DNA of 64,000 nt from Rhynchopus sp. YZ270_cl-10 (GCA_964035575.1 OZ037915.1:992001-1056000); one strand, 5' to 3'; positions 30,544 to 41,482 are shown, numbered from the stretch's first letter. Made by a program: numbers and translations. The notes: generated from the sequence alone by a model not told the origin.

Positions 30544-33500
30544 TCATGACCTAGACGCACCGTTTGGGGGTGGATCTGAACACCATGTTGTTCCTACAAT
30601 CCATTTTGACAATGTGGGAGGTTGGGTTTCGACCCCATCACCCGACCCTTTGAAATAAAAATTATTACCAGTCGTAAATTCACTCAAGAAAAAGCGTGCA
30701 AACGGTTTTTTTTTCTTTTTGCCCCTCAAGCAAGCTTTACATTCAAGAGAAGTTGAAAGTGCAAACGCCTCACCGTTCATCGACGGACGCACTGGATCAT
30801 TAAAATACATCGTTAACATACCAACCAACGACGGCATCCCCTCTGTCGTGTCCTCCCTTTGCACCTCCCGGGTTACACGCTTGTATTTGCATTTACCGAC
30901 GGTCATCGCAGGGGCTCTGGGATGTTGTGCATCTGAGTTCTGGTCGTCCCCTACTGCCCATTTGAAGCGATTGGGGTGGTGTGCCAGCTGCAGCCAACGG
31001 GAGACATCTGGGGTGTGGATGGACAGTCCGTGAAGGCGGGTGGCGGGCTGGTGTGGGGGCAGATTCATTTGGAGTGGGTCATCCATTGTAGGGGGTGCTG
31101 TGAATTGCAGGGGCTCGTCGGGACTGCACAGAGAACGGCGTTGGTGGTGGAATTTGATACGTGTGTATGCCTCTTCGATCTTATCGGTGATGAGGATTTC
31201 TGTCGGCAGACATGGACGAAGCTGTTTGTAGCTGTAACGCTGCAGCAGTTGTCTTGCGTAGGTTCCGACCCGCATTTTCCCAAAGATCTTCTCCCTGAGA
31301 ACTTCCGCCTCATGAAGCTGCGCCAACTGGCCTCTCCAGGTCATCACCTCTACGTATTTGTTGAACACTTCGAGCACCTCATTCCGGTCGTTCTGGTCCT
31401 GCCATGATGTGTGCGTTTCGAAGAGCTGTGCGAACAGCATGCGGAGCCCTGCGTCATCCCCAGCAGCCCACATCACATCGATGTAACGCTGGATGAACGA
31501 GGCACTGACGTTCCCTTCACGTTGTCTTTGCCAGCCCTTTTCCATAAGGGCGCGAGCGTCGAGGACATCACCTTGTCCAGCCCCGCTGGAGTTTTTCTCT
31601 AACAGAGAGATAGCCGAGTAGAATGCTCCGGTCTGTGTGGCAGGGTCGTTGTGCGCGCGGGGGAAGTATTCAGTGGCAATGAGCTTCTGTTCGTCCTCAT
31701 TGTGCGCCGCATTGCGGAGGAAGCGGATGAACTGTGTCCACACAATGGCGCGCAGGTTCTTCAGCTCCACACCGAACCGTTCGTCTCCATACTCCAACCT
31801 GGCGAGGGTGTCCTCGAAGAGCGCGCGCCCCAGGACAAATGGTGTGAGGGACACCTTGCCCACGGTGGCTTTGGATGCGCCAATGTCAATCCATTGGTCC
31901 TGGCCTTGCCAGAGGGTGCGGATCTGCCCTTCTGCCAAATGCGTGACGGTTGTTTCCAACCCTTTCCCCGGTTGTCCGCTGCGTAGCGTGTCCGCGTATG
32001 CGAATCGGAGGATCAAAGAGTTCGGGCACGCTGCAATGCCTTCCCCGAAGACGTTGTGTGCCTGCGTGAGGCAGCCTTCGTCAATGAAGAACCTCGCAAG
32101 GATGTACCAAAAAACGGGAACCCGGGACATACAAACAAGGGCCTTCCTGCAAATCGCTTCGATCCGTTCTCTAAAATAGATCCGTTCCGACCGAATATGC
32201 ATCGGATCCGCCATTTCAAACTCTAAGTAATGCATCCATGCAGCCACCTGCTCGTATTTCTGAGTGATTCCTGGGAACAACACAGAATAGATGGGGTTTT
32301 CCTCTGTGGCCACCAAAGGGACGGGAAGTGCTTTTGTATCTAATCCATGAATGTATGAGGTCAATGTGCGTACGTGGTCTGCTGCTCGGTCGAACCCAGA
32401 CTTTACCCCTTCTGGGATACGGTACGGATCGCCGTCACCGGCTATGCGGTTTTCAAACGCGATGTATGTCTTCCAGATTGAGGGTTTGTCGTCCATCCTT
32501 AGCATCGGAATTTTTAACATATCGTGGTGCACTGCACGGATCGTCTGATGAAACTGAAATGAGTTCAACCCCTGCGTTTCCAGCACCCTGAGATACTCCT
32601 CCCAAAGCGGCTTGCTTTCATAGTCAAACCCGATCCGCCGTTTGACGCTGTTGAATTCATTTGCGTACTCTTCCAGGGTGGAGTGTTGCTGTACGTATTT
32701 GAGATGCACGATGTACATCATTACACCTTGGTTCGTGTTGGTCACCTTTTCGGAGAGGAGCGTCCGTACCTTTTGGATTTGCTGTTCCTTTGAAATGCGT
32801 GGGTCAGATTCGATACCTTGGATGTACATCATCACCGCTTCATCAGAGGTAGGGAAGTGGTGAAGATAGCGCCGGAGAACGTCCTCACAAAGGGATAAGG
32901 GGACCCGCTTTGCTCGAATATCTTCGAGAATGATCCTCCACGAGGCCAAATCGAACACATCGTTCGCGACCCTGACGTACATCTCCACGATATGCGGAGG
33001 CCTCTCATAGGCCCCTTCTCCCGTTCCCCCCCACCGTTCAATATTCTCCTTGCTCGATTCCGGTGCCTCTGTCTCAATCCCCCCCAATGCTTTGAATCCC
33101 CTCTGCTGTTCCTCCATCAAATTCTTTTGATACGCAGTAAACGTATCCTCTTCTAGAAATCGTACCCTCTTTTTTGGCCCCGTATTCGGCTCGCTTTTTA
33201 TCAATGAAGAAGAAACCTCGATTTTGGTAGTAGCCGGTGGTGTTGGAAGCTCGGATTTGATAGAGGTAGATGTCGATGGGGGTGGTGTAGGAGGTTTTTT
33301 TACGATATTCTCCTTTTTGCGGATCTTCTGTGCAAGCGAGGAGAGCCCCATTTCTGCAAGGATCGCAGCCTCCTCAGCGTCAAGCCCTTCCTCATCCAAC
33401 GGCGTCATCCCAGCATCGTCCCGCTTCCTCTTTGCCCCGACAATGACATTCCCTCCACCCTCCTCCCCATCGTCCACCTCAATACCCTCGTCAACCTCAA

Positions 33501-33594
33501 TCCCTTCATCAACTTCGATCCCCTCATCCACAAGCATCGCGTCAGGTGGGGGTGTACCCGTGGTCGCCGTGCTGTCTGACAGTTGATCTGACAT
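30544..33594 (-). CDS. Cleavage stimulation factor subunit 3 / Rna14-like HAT-repeat protein
   Basis: A long intronless ORF of 1016 codons. This family forms the dimeric core of the mRNA 3'-end cleavage factor (CstF or CF IA) in the nucleus. After an acidic N-terminus with three VDEGIE repeats, HAT helices begin near residue 215 (LASWRIILEDIRAKRVPLSL, FPTSDEAVMMYIQGIESDP, IGFDYESKPLWEEYLRVLE, KPSIWKTYIAFENRIAGDGD, AAWMHYLEFEMADP, VPVFWYILARFFIDEG) and run to about residue 800. The product is longer than the usual 700 residues or so. The C-terminal 65 residues after DPVRPSMNGEAFALSTSL overlap a family B repeat (30752-30805) and low-complexity sequence, so the true end may be earlier, or a splice may start at AACG|GTGAGG near 30779. 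Upstream of the ATG is an ACACACACACAG acceptor-like run. Confidence 0.85.
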   Translation of the reverse strand: MSDQLSDSTATTGTPPPDAMLVDEGIEVDEGIEVDEGIEVDDGEEGGGNVIVGAKRKRDDAGMTPLDEEGLDAEEAAILAEMGLSSLAQKIRKKENIVKKPPTPPPSTSTSIKSELPTPPATTKIEVSSSLIKSEPNTGPKKRVRFLEEDTFTAYQKNLMEEQQRGFKALGGIETEAPESSKENIERWGGTGEGAYERPPHIVEMYVRVANDVFDLASWRIILEDIRAKRVPLSLCEDVLRRYLHHFPTSDEAVMMYIQGIESDPRISKEQQIQKVRTLLSEKVTNTNQGVMMYIVHLKYVQQHSTLEEYANEFNSVKRRIGFDYESKPLWEEYLRVLETQGLNSFQFHQTIRAVHHDMLKIPMLRMDDKPSIWKTYIAFENRIAGDGDPYRIPEGVKSGFDRAADHVRTLTSYIHGLDTKALPVPLVATEENPIYSVLFPGITQKYEQVAAWMHYLEFEMADPMHIRSERIYFRERIEAICRKALVCMSRVPVFWYILARFFIDEGCLTQAHNVFGEGIAACPNSLILRFAYADTLRSGQPGKGLETTVTHLAEGQIRTLWQGQDQWIDIGASKATVGKVSLTPFVLGRALFEDTLARLEYGDERFGVELKNLRAIVWTQFIRFLRNAAHNEDEQKLIATEYFPRAHNDPATQTGAFYSAISLLEKNSSGAGQGDVLDARALMEKGWQRQREGNVSASFIQRYIDVMWAAGDDAGLRMLFAQLFETHTSWQDQNDRNEVLEVFNKYVEVMTWRGQLAQLHEAEVLREKIFGKMRVGTYARQLLQRYSYKQLRPCLPTEILITDKIEEAYTRIKFHHQRRSLCSPDEPLQFTAPPTMDDPLQMNLPPHQPATRLHGLSIHTPDVSRWLQLAHHPNRFKWAVGDDQNSDAQHPRAPAMTVGKCKYKRVTREVQREDTTEGMPSLVGMLTMYFNDPVRPSMNGEAFALSTSLECKACLRGKKKKKPFARFFLSEFTTGNNFYFKGSGDGVETQPPTLSKWIVGTTWCSDPPPNGASRS
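30752..30805 (+). repeat. Hairpin family B overlapping the CSTF3-like C-terminus
   Basis: GAAGTTGAAAGTGCAAACGC then CTCACCGTTCATCGACGGAC. The copy lies inside the terminal part of the open reading frame on the other strand. Confidence 0.65.
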
Positions 33595-33882
33595 CGTTGC
33601 GACACCCCTAGAGGGTATCGCTGTCTGTGTGTGTGTGTTTTTTTCTTCTCCTTTTGTAGCGAGGATTAGCGAGGGAAAAAGGGGGAGGGTTAAAAGGGAC
33701 GTTCACGACGCCATATGTCATATGGTAAAAACAATGATATGTGTTTCTGACATATCAGAAAAGTAAAATGTTATTTTGCTTGGCATTATGACATGCCACG
33801 CTGACATGAAGTGTCGTGCATGAAGAGATTAGACGCAAGGCACTGATTTGAAGGGGGGGGGAAAAATTGATTTTTGAAAATA

Positions 33883-34150
33883 CAAAACCCTCTTCGTGAA
33901 ACAGTGTACCTTTGGTGTATGACCTCCTTCGGTGTACTGTAGGGTGCATCAATCATGCAGTCGTACATCCATTTCGTGGTTTTACATAAAAATGGTAGTT
34001 TTCGATGCAGGCACATCTACTCCTACTGACCCACGTACAATGCCAGCCATCCGGAAGAAAGCATAAGCACCCCGCGGACAACAGAAGATGTAAAAAGGAA
34101 ACCCAATGGCTTGCCGTATCGTAGTGTGAACAGGGGCTGTACACAATCAA
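33883..34150 (+). repeat. Family C followed directly by family G
   Basis: Family C (CGTGAAACAGTGTACCTTTG to CATTTCGTGGTTTTACAT) is followed by a diverged family G copy (TGCAGGCACATCTACTCC, AATGCCAGCCATCCGGAAG) that extends about 150 bp into the 820-bp repeat sequence. Confidence 0.65.
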
Positions 34151-34395
34151 AAAAAAAGGGTGAAGGAGATCATTGGTGGGGTATTCTTGAGTAATAAGTG
34201 AAGTGAATACCACGGTAAAATCCAAGGGATCCGGGGTGTATGGCAAAGATGGATTAAATCCAGGGTCCAAATAATAAAATCTATTTAGGGTACTCACACT
34301 TTTTCTTTTGTTTCTTGTCCTTGGGCTTCCCAAAAATCCGAGCGGGCGGGCGGGAAAAAAAAAGTGAAGCAAAAAAAAAAAAGTGGAGGAAAAAA

Positions 34396-35208
34396 AAGTG
34401 AAGTTATTAATGCAGGCACCTCCGACTGACCCACGTACGATGCCAGCCATCCGGATGAAAGCACAAGTACCCTGCGGCCAACAACAGAAGATGTAAAAAG
34501 GAAACCTAATGACTGGCCCGTACCGTAAGAGAACGAGGGCGGTTCACAACCGCTCGACAGCCGGCGGCCCACCTTCCGTTGAAGAGTTGTGAGCTTACAG
34601 GTACTGCAGTTCGCTGCACCCAACGCTTGATGCACGATAGTCTACACAAGAGAGCAGAAACCCAAAAACACAAAAAGGGGTGGGCGGGGGGTCACAACAT
34701 CTCTCTCTTGGCGCCCCATGCTGTACCGACAGTTGGGCCTCACCCTTTCTCTTAGGGATATACATGGACGTCCTTACAGGCAGCACACCGTAACCCAAAG
34801 GCGTGGCAGAGAGACTCCGTAGAGCGACTCTGGCCTGACCGCTGGCCATTTATGCTCCGGGTGCGAGCACCCATCATAGCATAGGGGGGCCAGCCTGACC
34901 CAGCATTTATATACCCTGCCAGGGTGAACTTGCATAAAAGAGGGCAGGGGCGTTTAGACCCTGAGGACTAGGGGAAGTCCCGCAGACCCCAACAGAAAGA
35001 CAAAGGCTATGCACTGGTGATATAGGAGAGGCAGGGTTGCTGAAAAACAAAAAGACCCTGAAGGCACAAAAACGCCCCGCATACCCCTCCTCGCCTCCTG
35101 TTTTGTAATCTCTCAGGTAGGAGACATCGGTTCGAGCGGTCAACACCTTCATAGAGTTTCTGGAGGAACGGACCCCCGGGTGCAATTTAAGGTCCAGCCC
35201 AGGACCTA
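34396..35208. repeat. 820-bp GC-rich structured repeat, copy 2
   Basis: Near-identical to 24954-25770. Both copies are preceded by an A-run and start GTGAAGTTATTAATGCAGGC. ORFs within it are identical between copies only because the DNA is. Confidence 0.75.
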
Positions 35209-35229
35209 AAAAAAAAGTGAACGGGGAAA

Positions 35230-35760
35230 AAAAACCTGTGCGGTATTTTTCCGCCCAAGAGGGCGTTTTGTTGCAGTTCCGAGCCAATCCCGGCTTGTGG
35301 TGGGGGATATTCGGAAAAATGGACAAAACTTCAGTGACTTAAATTTTCGCAAAATTATGTTTTTAAATATGAACCCATACTCGTAAACAAGGGTCATTTT
35401 CAGTCTAATTTTGGAAATTTCCGACATTTGGAAGCAATTTTTTCCCCTGAAAAAAGTGGGTTTTCAGCCCAAAACGTACCACGGTTGGCATTTCCGGAAC
35501 CCGTCCGCTGTGGTGGCCAGGGTGGGGTCACTTTACTGAAATAGCCAAATTCTTGGTTTTGGTCAAAATCCATGTAGGGTAAATCCCAAATCCAGATTTT
35601 CTCTCCCTGATCCTGACGTCTGAAAACACGAAAGTGCCCGAAAACACCGGCATTTGCATTTCCGGAATCCGTCCGTTGTGTGGTGGGGTCAATTTGCCAA
35701 AATGGACAAGTTTTTGGTTTTGGTCAAAACCCGTCAGTGTAAGGTAAAGGGGGGGCAGCG
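35230..35760 (+). repeat. Degenerate satellite-family block
   Basis: Contains CATTTGCATTTCCGGAATCC, GTGGTGGGGTCAATTTGCC and TGGTTTTGGTCAAAACCCG, shared with 120-390 and 520-600. No gene was seen. Confidence 0.6.
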
Positions 35761-35925
35761 CCGCAGGCTCACGTTACCAACTTTTTTACTCGTGACATTT
35801 TCTTTTGATTGCTCTCCACCGTGGGGCTCAGATTGGAGCGTGCAGTTCTCTACCTTGCGGGGATGTTGCAGTAGTCAGCAACACAGCGCCGCAGGCGCAC
35901 GGTACGCTACTTTTTTCTTTTTTGA

Positions 35926-35972
35926 AAACTTGGTTGTATTAGTGTAGACACCCTAGGATGAACTCCACTACT
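35926..35972 (+). repeat. TIR family D, left half
   Basis: GAAAACTTGGTTGTATTAGT then GTAGACACCCTAGGATGAAC and TCCACTA. Confidence 0.65.
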
Positions 35973-36249
35973 TGCCCGGCTACAACGTGCCAAATGCTCT
36001 GGTCGCATGACCACGGGGGGTCATCTACAACCTTCAAACCCCATTTTTCTCGGGGGTCACCATATACCCCCGAACCCTGTGAAAATCCGGATTTTTCTGG
36101 GAAAAATAATGGGGTGGGCATGGTCCCACCCCGGTCCACCTTGGTGGAAACCCTGTACACTTTTTATTTTTTGCCCACTTTTTTTTTTTTTCCTCCCTGA
36201 AAAATCCGAGCGGGCGGGGACAAGAAACAAAAGAAAAAGTGAGAGTACC

Positions 36250-36830
36250 CTTAATCCAATAAAATCCAATTAAATCCAATAAAATCTAATAAAATCCAAT
36301 TAAATCCAATAAAATCTAATAAAATCCAATTAAATCCAATAAAATCCAGTGAGTGGGGGTTTAGAAGGAAAAGCTGGAAAAAGTTGGCAGAGAAACCTGC
36401 ACACCTGTCCCACCCCCCAAGCGCACCTACCTCTTGACTTACAAAGTTACTACAGTGAAATACAATACAATACAGTACAATACAAACAGACCACCTGATT
36501 TTTACCCCGCATATAGGCACGTACAGGTGCGTATATTCCCTATATGTACCTAGACGGTCCTCTACGGACCTATACGCACCTATGCGCAAACCCGCAAACC
36601 CGTACGGACCTATACGCACCTGTACGTGCCTATATGCGGGGTAAAAATCAGGTGGTCTGTTTGTATTGTACTGTATTGTATTGTATTTCACTGTAGTAAC
36701 TTTGTAAGTCAAGAGGTAGGTGCGCTTGGGGGGTGGGACAGGTGTGCAGGTTTCTCTGCCAACTTTTTCCAGCTTTTCCTTCTAACCCCCCACTCACTGG
36801 ATTTGATTAAATTTTATTGGATTTAATTGG
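36250..36830. repeat. Large inverted repeat with 190-bp arms in an AATCCAATTAAA array
   Basis: The arms at 36345-36535 and 36611-36801 are almost exact inverted copies (GTGAGTGGGGGTTTAGAAGG against its complement, GACCACCTGATTTTTACCCC against its complement). The centre is made of ACGGACCTATACGCACC-type short repeats. Outside both arms is a microsatellite of AATCCAATTAAATCCAATAA that also reappears at 38480-38535. Confidence 0.88.
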
Positions 36831-36860
36831 TCTACTGGAGGGAGATACTTTTAATTGGAT

Positions 36861-38467
36861 TTAACCCTATAAGAGCCAAGCCATATTTTCAAGCCACTTT
36901 TGAGTTTTGGTTTTTGGGGCTCTCCAACCGGTAAAGGGACCCCAGATGCAAATTTTTAATCGTACCTGGCCGCAATTGAAAGATTTTGAACACGGCTTTC
37001 AATTCCATTTTTTTAAGTTTTTTCTCGAAAAAAAATGTTATCCCCAAAATGAGGTGAGCATAAAATCCACTTTTTGGGTTTTTACTAATTCGGCCGGCCG
37101 AGGAAAAACACGTAAATTATTTCTGTCCGAAAATGGCGTTATTTGAAAGATTGATCACAAAATCTTTTCAAAGAAAAAAAAATCGAGCAAAAAGTCCTAG
37201 TAGAACCCAACTTATATGAGTGCAGCTCTGTTAGCAGCCATGTCTAAAACTGATTTCCTTAACGATTTACACTGAAACATGGCTAAAAACGTAAAAAAGG
37301 GGCGATTTTTCACAATTTGGGCATCTCCTGAGGTCGAAAGCCCCTAGAATGGGTCGGAACGACCCTGTGACCCGAAAATCCATGAAAAAAGCACCCCGAA
37401 ATACGAAAAAACAGTGAAAATTCGGCTTACTGTGTGCTCTGCATAGGTCGTGTGTGTGGGGTGTTTTTGTGGTTTTGGTGGCAACTCGCCCCAGCATCCA
37501 AATGGCAAACAGATGCACAAAGGTTTTCGATTTTTGCTTATTTTAAAAGATTTGAGTCAAATAGTTTCCCCATAAACCAAAGGATTTTTACGAAAACAAG
37601 CAGACCCATTATCAGATCATAATGACCCTTAGCCATAACCATGTCCTTCGGGTCGAAAGGGTGCCTCTTGGGTGGGTAGCAGTCCACAGATCCAAAGTGC
37701 AATCAGATGCGTAAAAGTTTTCGATTTTTGTTTCTTTTGAAAGATTCGTGTCAAAATCTTTGAAATATATAAAAATATTTTAACGAAAACGAGTAGAACC
37801 TCATACAGAGCATGGGGTGTCATTGAGGAACCAGAATAGGGGGTGCTCGTCCAAAGGGCTTTGAAAAGTGGCACGACTCCCCCAGCATCGAAAGTATTAT
37901 CCGATGCATAAAAGTTTTCGATTCTTGCTTCCTTTGAAAGATCGGTGCAAATTCTTTCCACATAAAAAAAGTGTTTTTACGAAAATGAGTAGACCCTATG
38001 TCAGAGCACGTTGTCCTACAGATTTTAGAATGTGGGGGGGTCACAGGGGTGCCCACACCCCCACCCCGCCTCCCCCCAGCATCGAAAGTAATATCCGATG
38101 CATAAAAGTTTTCGATTCTTGCTTATTTTGAAAGATCGGCGAAAAATCTTTCGAAATATATAAAAATATGTGTTCACAAAAATGGGTAGAACCCGACTAA
38201 GGGCTTGTAGGCATTGGGTATCGCGAAAGGTACATATTTGGGGTGTGGGTGAAAAAACGTCACTTTTGGTGAAAGTAGCACCCCAGCCCCCAGCACCGAA
38301 ACTAATATCAGATGCACAAAAGTTTTCGACTCTTGCTTCTTTTGAAAGATCGGTGCAAATTTTTTCCACATAAAAAAAATGTTTTTACGAAAATGAGTTG
38401 AACCTGTCTAAAATCATGGCGTCATTTCGAAAGCCATTAAAGTGGCTCTTGGCTCTTATAGGGTTAA
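36861..38467. mobile_element. Non-autonomous piggyBac-like element with TTAA target sites
   Basis: The element proper is 36865-38463 (1599 bp). Both ends are CCCTATAAGAGCCAAG, a perfect 16-base terminal inverted repeat, and each is flanked by TTAA. TTAA duplication with CCCT-type termini is the signature of the piggyBac superfamily. It split the AATCCAATTAAA microsatellite. There is no transposase ORF. Inside are about five diverged repeats of about 200 bp, each with AAAGTTTTCGATT, GCTTCTTTTGAAAGAT and TTTTTACGAAAATGAGTAGA (near 37520, 37710, 37910, 38105 and 38320). Confidence 0.82.
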
Positions 38468-38816
38468 TTAAAAAATACGGATAATAAAATCCAATAAAAT
38501 ACAATTAAATCCAATTAATAAAATCCAATTAAATACTGGCTTGCCATCTTTGAGTGTATGGTGATGTATTCTGACTATACAACACATCATAAGAAATAAT
38601 CCAGAACACAGTCAGCATTCGGGGGGCAGGGAAGCGAGGATCTATTGTTTTGCGCACATTTGCGGTTACGGTTATTGCAGTGCCCCTCTGGTGGACCAAA
38701 GAGACCCTCCCAGACTTTGCTGTGGAAACAGCACACCCACCCCCCGACCAGAACAAACCCCCACTCTCCAACCATCAATCCTCCTCACTAAGCTAGACGC
38801 AACGAAAAAAAGTTGA

Positions 38817-38905
38817 CTTAAAATACAAAGCCCTCTCGTGAACAGTGTACCTTTGGTACATGACCGGCTGTACAGGGGTGGACACCCAACCATGCAGTCC
38901 TAAAA
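38817..38905 (+). repeat. Dispersed repeat family C
   Basis: AATACAAAGCCCTCTCGTGA through GGACACCCAACCATGCAGTC. It is preceded by an A-run and GTTGACTT. Confidence 0.75.
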
Positions 38906-39357
38906 GAAAGATGAAGTGAAATGGATGGTGCAACGAATCTGGGAGTTGTCCAAAAAAAAGGGCATCCGAAAAATTGTTCCCAAAAGGTTCAGAACGTATC
39001 CAAGAAAACCTTTTTTTCCCCCAACTCTTTTGAGTAATGCCCCATAGACCTTTTCCCCACCATGTTGTGTGTCGGACCCTCCTCTACTTTTCTGACGCAG
39101 GCTGTGGTTTGTACCGTCGACACTACAAAAAAGCGGGACCAAACCACTCTCCTCCACACATGGTGAACTGCACATTCCGCTCATTCGATGATGCGTTTTA
39201 CACAACATGCACCACCTCAGCCTCTGTATTAATCCTTCACTACTCACAAATGAAGACACAACAGAGCAGAACAACACCGCCACCACCACCCTCCCCCCAC
39301 GGTACCGTTCTCTTTGGATAATCTCTCCCGACACTACTGTACCATTACCAGATACGG

Positions 39358-39416
39358 TATAGCTGGCTTGAGGTGAAACCCCAACCAGGCAAGCCCTGAC
39401 ATAAGGCCAGCTATAT
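39358..39416. repeat. Hairpin after the 39.6-kb gene
   Basis: TATAGCTGGC at the left and GCCAGCTATA at the right form a perfect 10-bp stem, with CTTGAGG/CCTGACATAAG-type sequence inside. In gene sense it lies about 170 bases after the stop of the gene at 39588. Confidence 0.55.
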
Positions 39417-39587
39417 TGGCATCGTCCCCTAAGTCGTGTTGCCGTAAGAAAAAGCACTACGCCGTGAAGTACTGGAAAATAGAAAAGTGGGAAGGTAAGA
39501 CACAGCAGGAATTGCCGCAAAGCAACTACTGTATCATGACCCACATGACCCACATGACCCACATGACCCACACCCCCCTCCCTCCGT

Positions 39588-40586
39588 TCACATATCCTCA
39601 TCGCTCCCTGCAGCAGGCGACGGTGTGCGTCCCAAGAGGTCGAGATAGGAGGCGTTCAGCTTGTGGAATGCGAGTGGTGGGGTCGGCGGGAGTGCGAGCG
39701 AGCAGAGGGGGGAGAGCTCAGCATCTGCCGTGTGCAGGCTGGGGCGGTGTGAGCTGGCGGTGCTGCAGGGCGAGGCAGCGATACCCACACCAGGCACCAC
39801 AACGGGAAGCCACTTCACCAGCTTCTCCGACACCCACACAGGGGCCGCACTGCGTGGCCTTCGCACCCCCACCCTCTCCCTCTGCACAGGAGGTATCCCA
39901 ACCCCACCCTGCCTCCCCTTCCCCTTCCCCTTCCCCTTCCCCTTCACCCCCCTGCAGGCACGCCGCAAGGCAAAGGAGGTATGCGCCTCGTGGTCAACAA
40001 GCGTTTGCCTCGCACGGTCCTCTGCACGCAGTGTTTCCCCTATGCGTGCGGCCACGCCATGCTGTGCTGCGTCGGCGACAATCGCTGCAAGCATCCCCAA
40101 CTGCAGCACTTCACGGGAGAGACGCAGACTCATTTCCCCCGCCTCAAGAAGCTGCTGTGTCACAATCCAACGCCGACGATTCGTCTCCGAAGCGAGAACC
40201 AATTTAGCTGTACTCCACGACGGCATACGCGGGGCACACTTAGCCTTCATAACACGAATCCTCAGCCACCCCTCCGACTCCTCACAATACAACCCTCGAT
40301 AGGTGCAAACCACCTCCCGCAAAACGACCTCAGCACCAAGAAGGGTTGCACGGTGCCCCTCTTCACTGCAGTGCACATCTGCGAACGTTGTCCCGCAGTT
40401 CATCTGCATAAAGCCAGCCATACGACACCCCAGACGTTCATGTGTCCGCCCAACCCGCCCCTCCCCTGTAACACACCCAGAAGCAAAGCCGTGCCGGATA
40501 CTTAACCGTGCACCCCACTCCTCCCCGACCACATCCTCTCGAGCCCTGTTCTCTCGCTCCTGTACCCGATGTGGCCCCTTCTGCAT
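39588..40586 (-). CDS. Hypothetical protein, 332 residues
   Basis: An intronless ORF starting at an ATG (MQKGPHRVQERENRAREDVV); the frame is open 8 codons further up but without an ATG. The base composition is that of coding DNA here (G/C-rich against A/T-rich flanks). The central part is helical (RWIVTQQLLEAGEMSLRLSR, EVLQLGMLAAIVADAAQ, ARIGETLRAEDRARQTLVDH). A GKGKGKGKGKGRQ tract follows, coded by a GGGGAA microsatellite, then a Pro/Ser-rich tail. No domain was recognised. Two plus-strand ORFs overlap it and look like Ser/Pro-rich shadows. A real gene is likely but not certain. Confidence 0.55.
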   Translation of the reverse strand: MQKGPHRVQERENRAREDVVGEEWGARLSIRHGFASGCVTGEGRVGRTHERLGCRMAGFMQMNCGTTFADVHCSEEGHRATLLGAEVVLREVVCTYRGLYCEESEGWLRIRVMKAKCAPRMPSWSTAKLVLASETNRRRWIVTQQLLEAGEMSLRLSREVLQLGMLAAIVADAAQHGVAARIGETLRAEDRARQTLVDHEAHTSFALRRACRGVKGKGKGKGKGRQGGVGIPPVQRERVGVRRPRSAAPVWVSEKLVKWLPVVVPGVGIAASPCSTASSHRPSLHTADAELSPLCSLALPPTPPLAFHKLNASYLDLLGRTPSPAAGSDEDM

Positions 40587-40889
40587 CAGGAAAGCAAAGC
40601 TGATGTGCAAACAGACAAGCAGAGAGAGAGGTGCACTATCACAACCCCCTCCCAGAGTACTCTATCTAGAGGGGAAGAGCCCGAGAGAACCCCTTTAGTG
40701 TCTCCCTATGCTGGGCCACCTAAGGTAAGGTGGGTAGGTGCAACAGAAACCCGGTGTTAGGGCATAAAAAGAAAGGGCGCTTTGTGAGGTGGTCTTGATG
40801 TTGTTTTTTTCCACCGGAAAAAAAAAGTGTGTGATGCTGTAAGAATAGCGGGGTTCGGTTATATTCTCAAGAATGTGCAAAAAAAAAAG

Positions 40890-41095
40890 TGAAGTTGTTG
40901 ATAGTGCAAACGCCTCTGGGACGCAGGGTACTGACACATCCGCGGGGAAAAAAAGCGGACGCAGACATTGCGTTCTCCGTGGGGGTTATCGAAACCCCAG
41001 AGACAAACGAAGAAGAAGAGTCTATAAGAATGACCCTAAGCCCTAATGAAAGTTGCTGTGTGCAGACTCCTCTGGGATGCAGGTACTGACGTTTG
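40890..41095 (+). repeat. Two hairpins of family B
   Basis: 40890-40950 carries GATAGTGCAAACGCCTCTGG and GACGCAGGGTACTGACAC. 41045-41095 (CTGTGTGCAGACTCCTCTGG, GATGCAGGTACTGACG) has changed arms. Between them, near 41019, is a weak family A fragment. Confidence 0.6.
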
Positions 41096-41482
41096 AAGGA
41101 GAAGAAAGATAAAAAGTTGCTGCGATGAGGCGTACGTAATCGGCTGATAACACCGCCGTTTTGAGAATGGGTCACAAAAAAAAAATTTTTCCTTGAAACA
41201 CGAAACGCCTCAACGTGCGTGGATCTCTGAACAGCTTCTCCCTCTCCCCCTCCCCCTCCCTCCCCACAGAGATAGAGAGCACAGCCATTCCCATGCATGC
41301 GCGTATCGTTGCATTAGGAGTAATGCATCACCCAGCCCACATCGCTGCACAGGGGGGTTGGACTGCCCTTTCGGTGTTCACTGCACTACCCACCTCGATC
41401 TAACCTACGGCGCAACAGTACACCCCCCTCTTAGTAACCAAGCCCCCGTAACGACACCACCTCGCGCTTCCCACACAATGAA

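Noticed and set aside
31637-32179. Plus-strand ORFs opposite the CSTF3-like gene (also 33224-33586)
   Set aside because: Shadow frames of a well-supported minus-strand HAT-repeat gene.
39416-40302. Two plus-strand Ser/Pro-rich ORFs of 263 and 213 codons
   Set aside because: They overlap the minus-strand gene at 39588-40586, contain GTGACC-type and GGGGAA microsatellites and have no recognisable domain.
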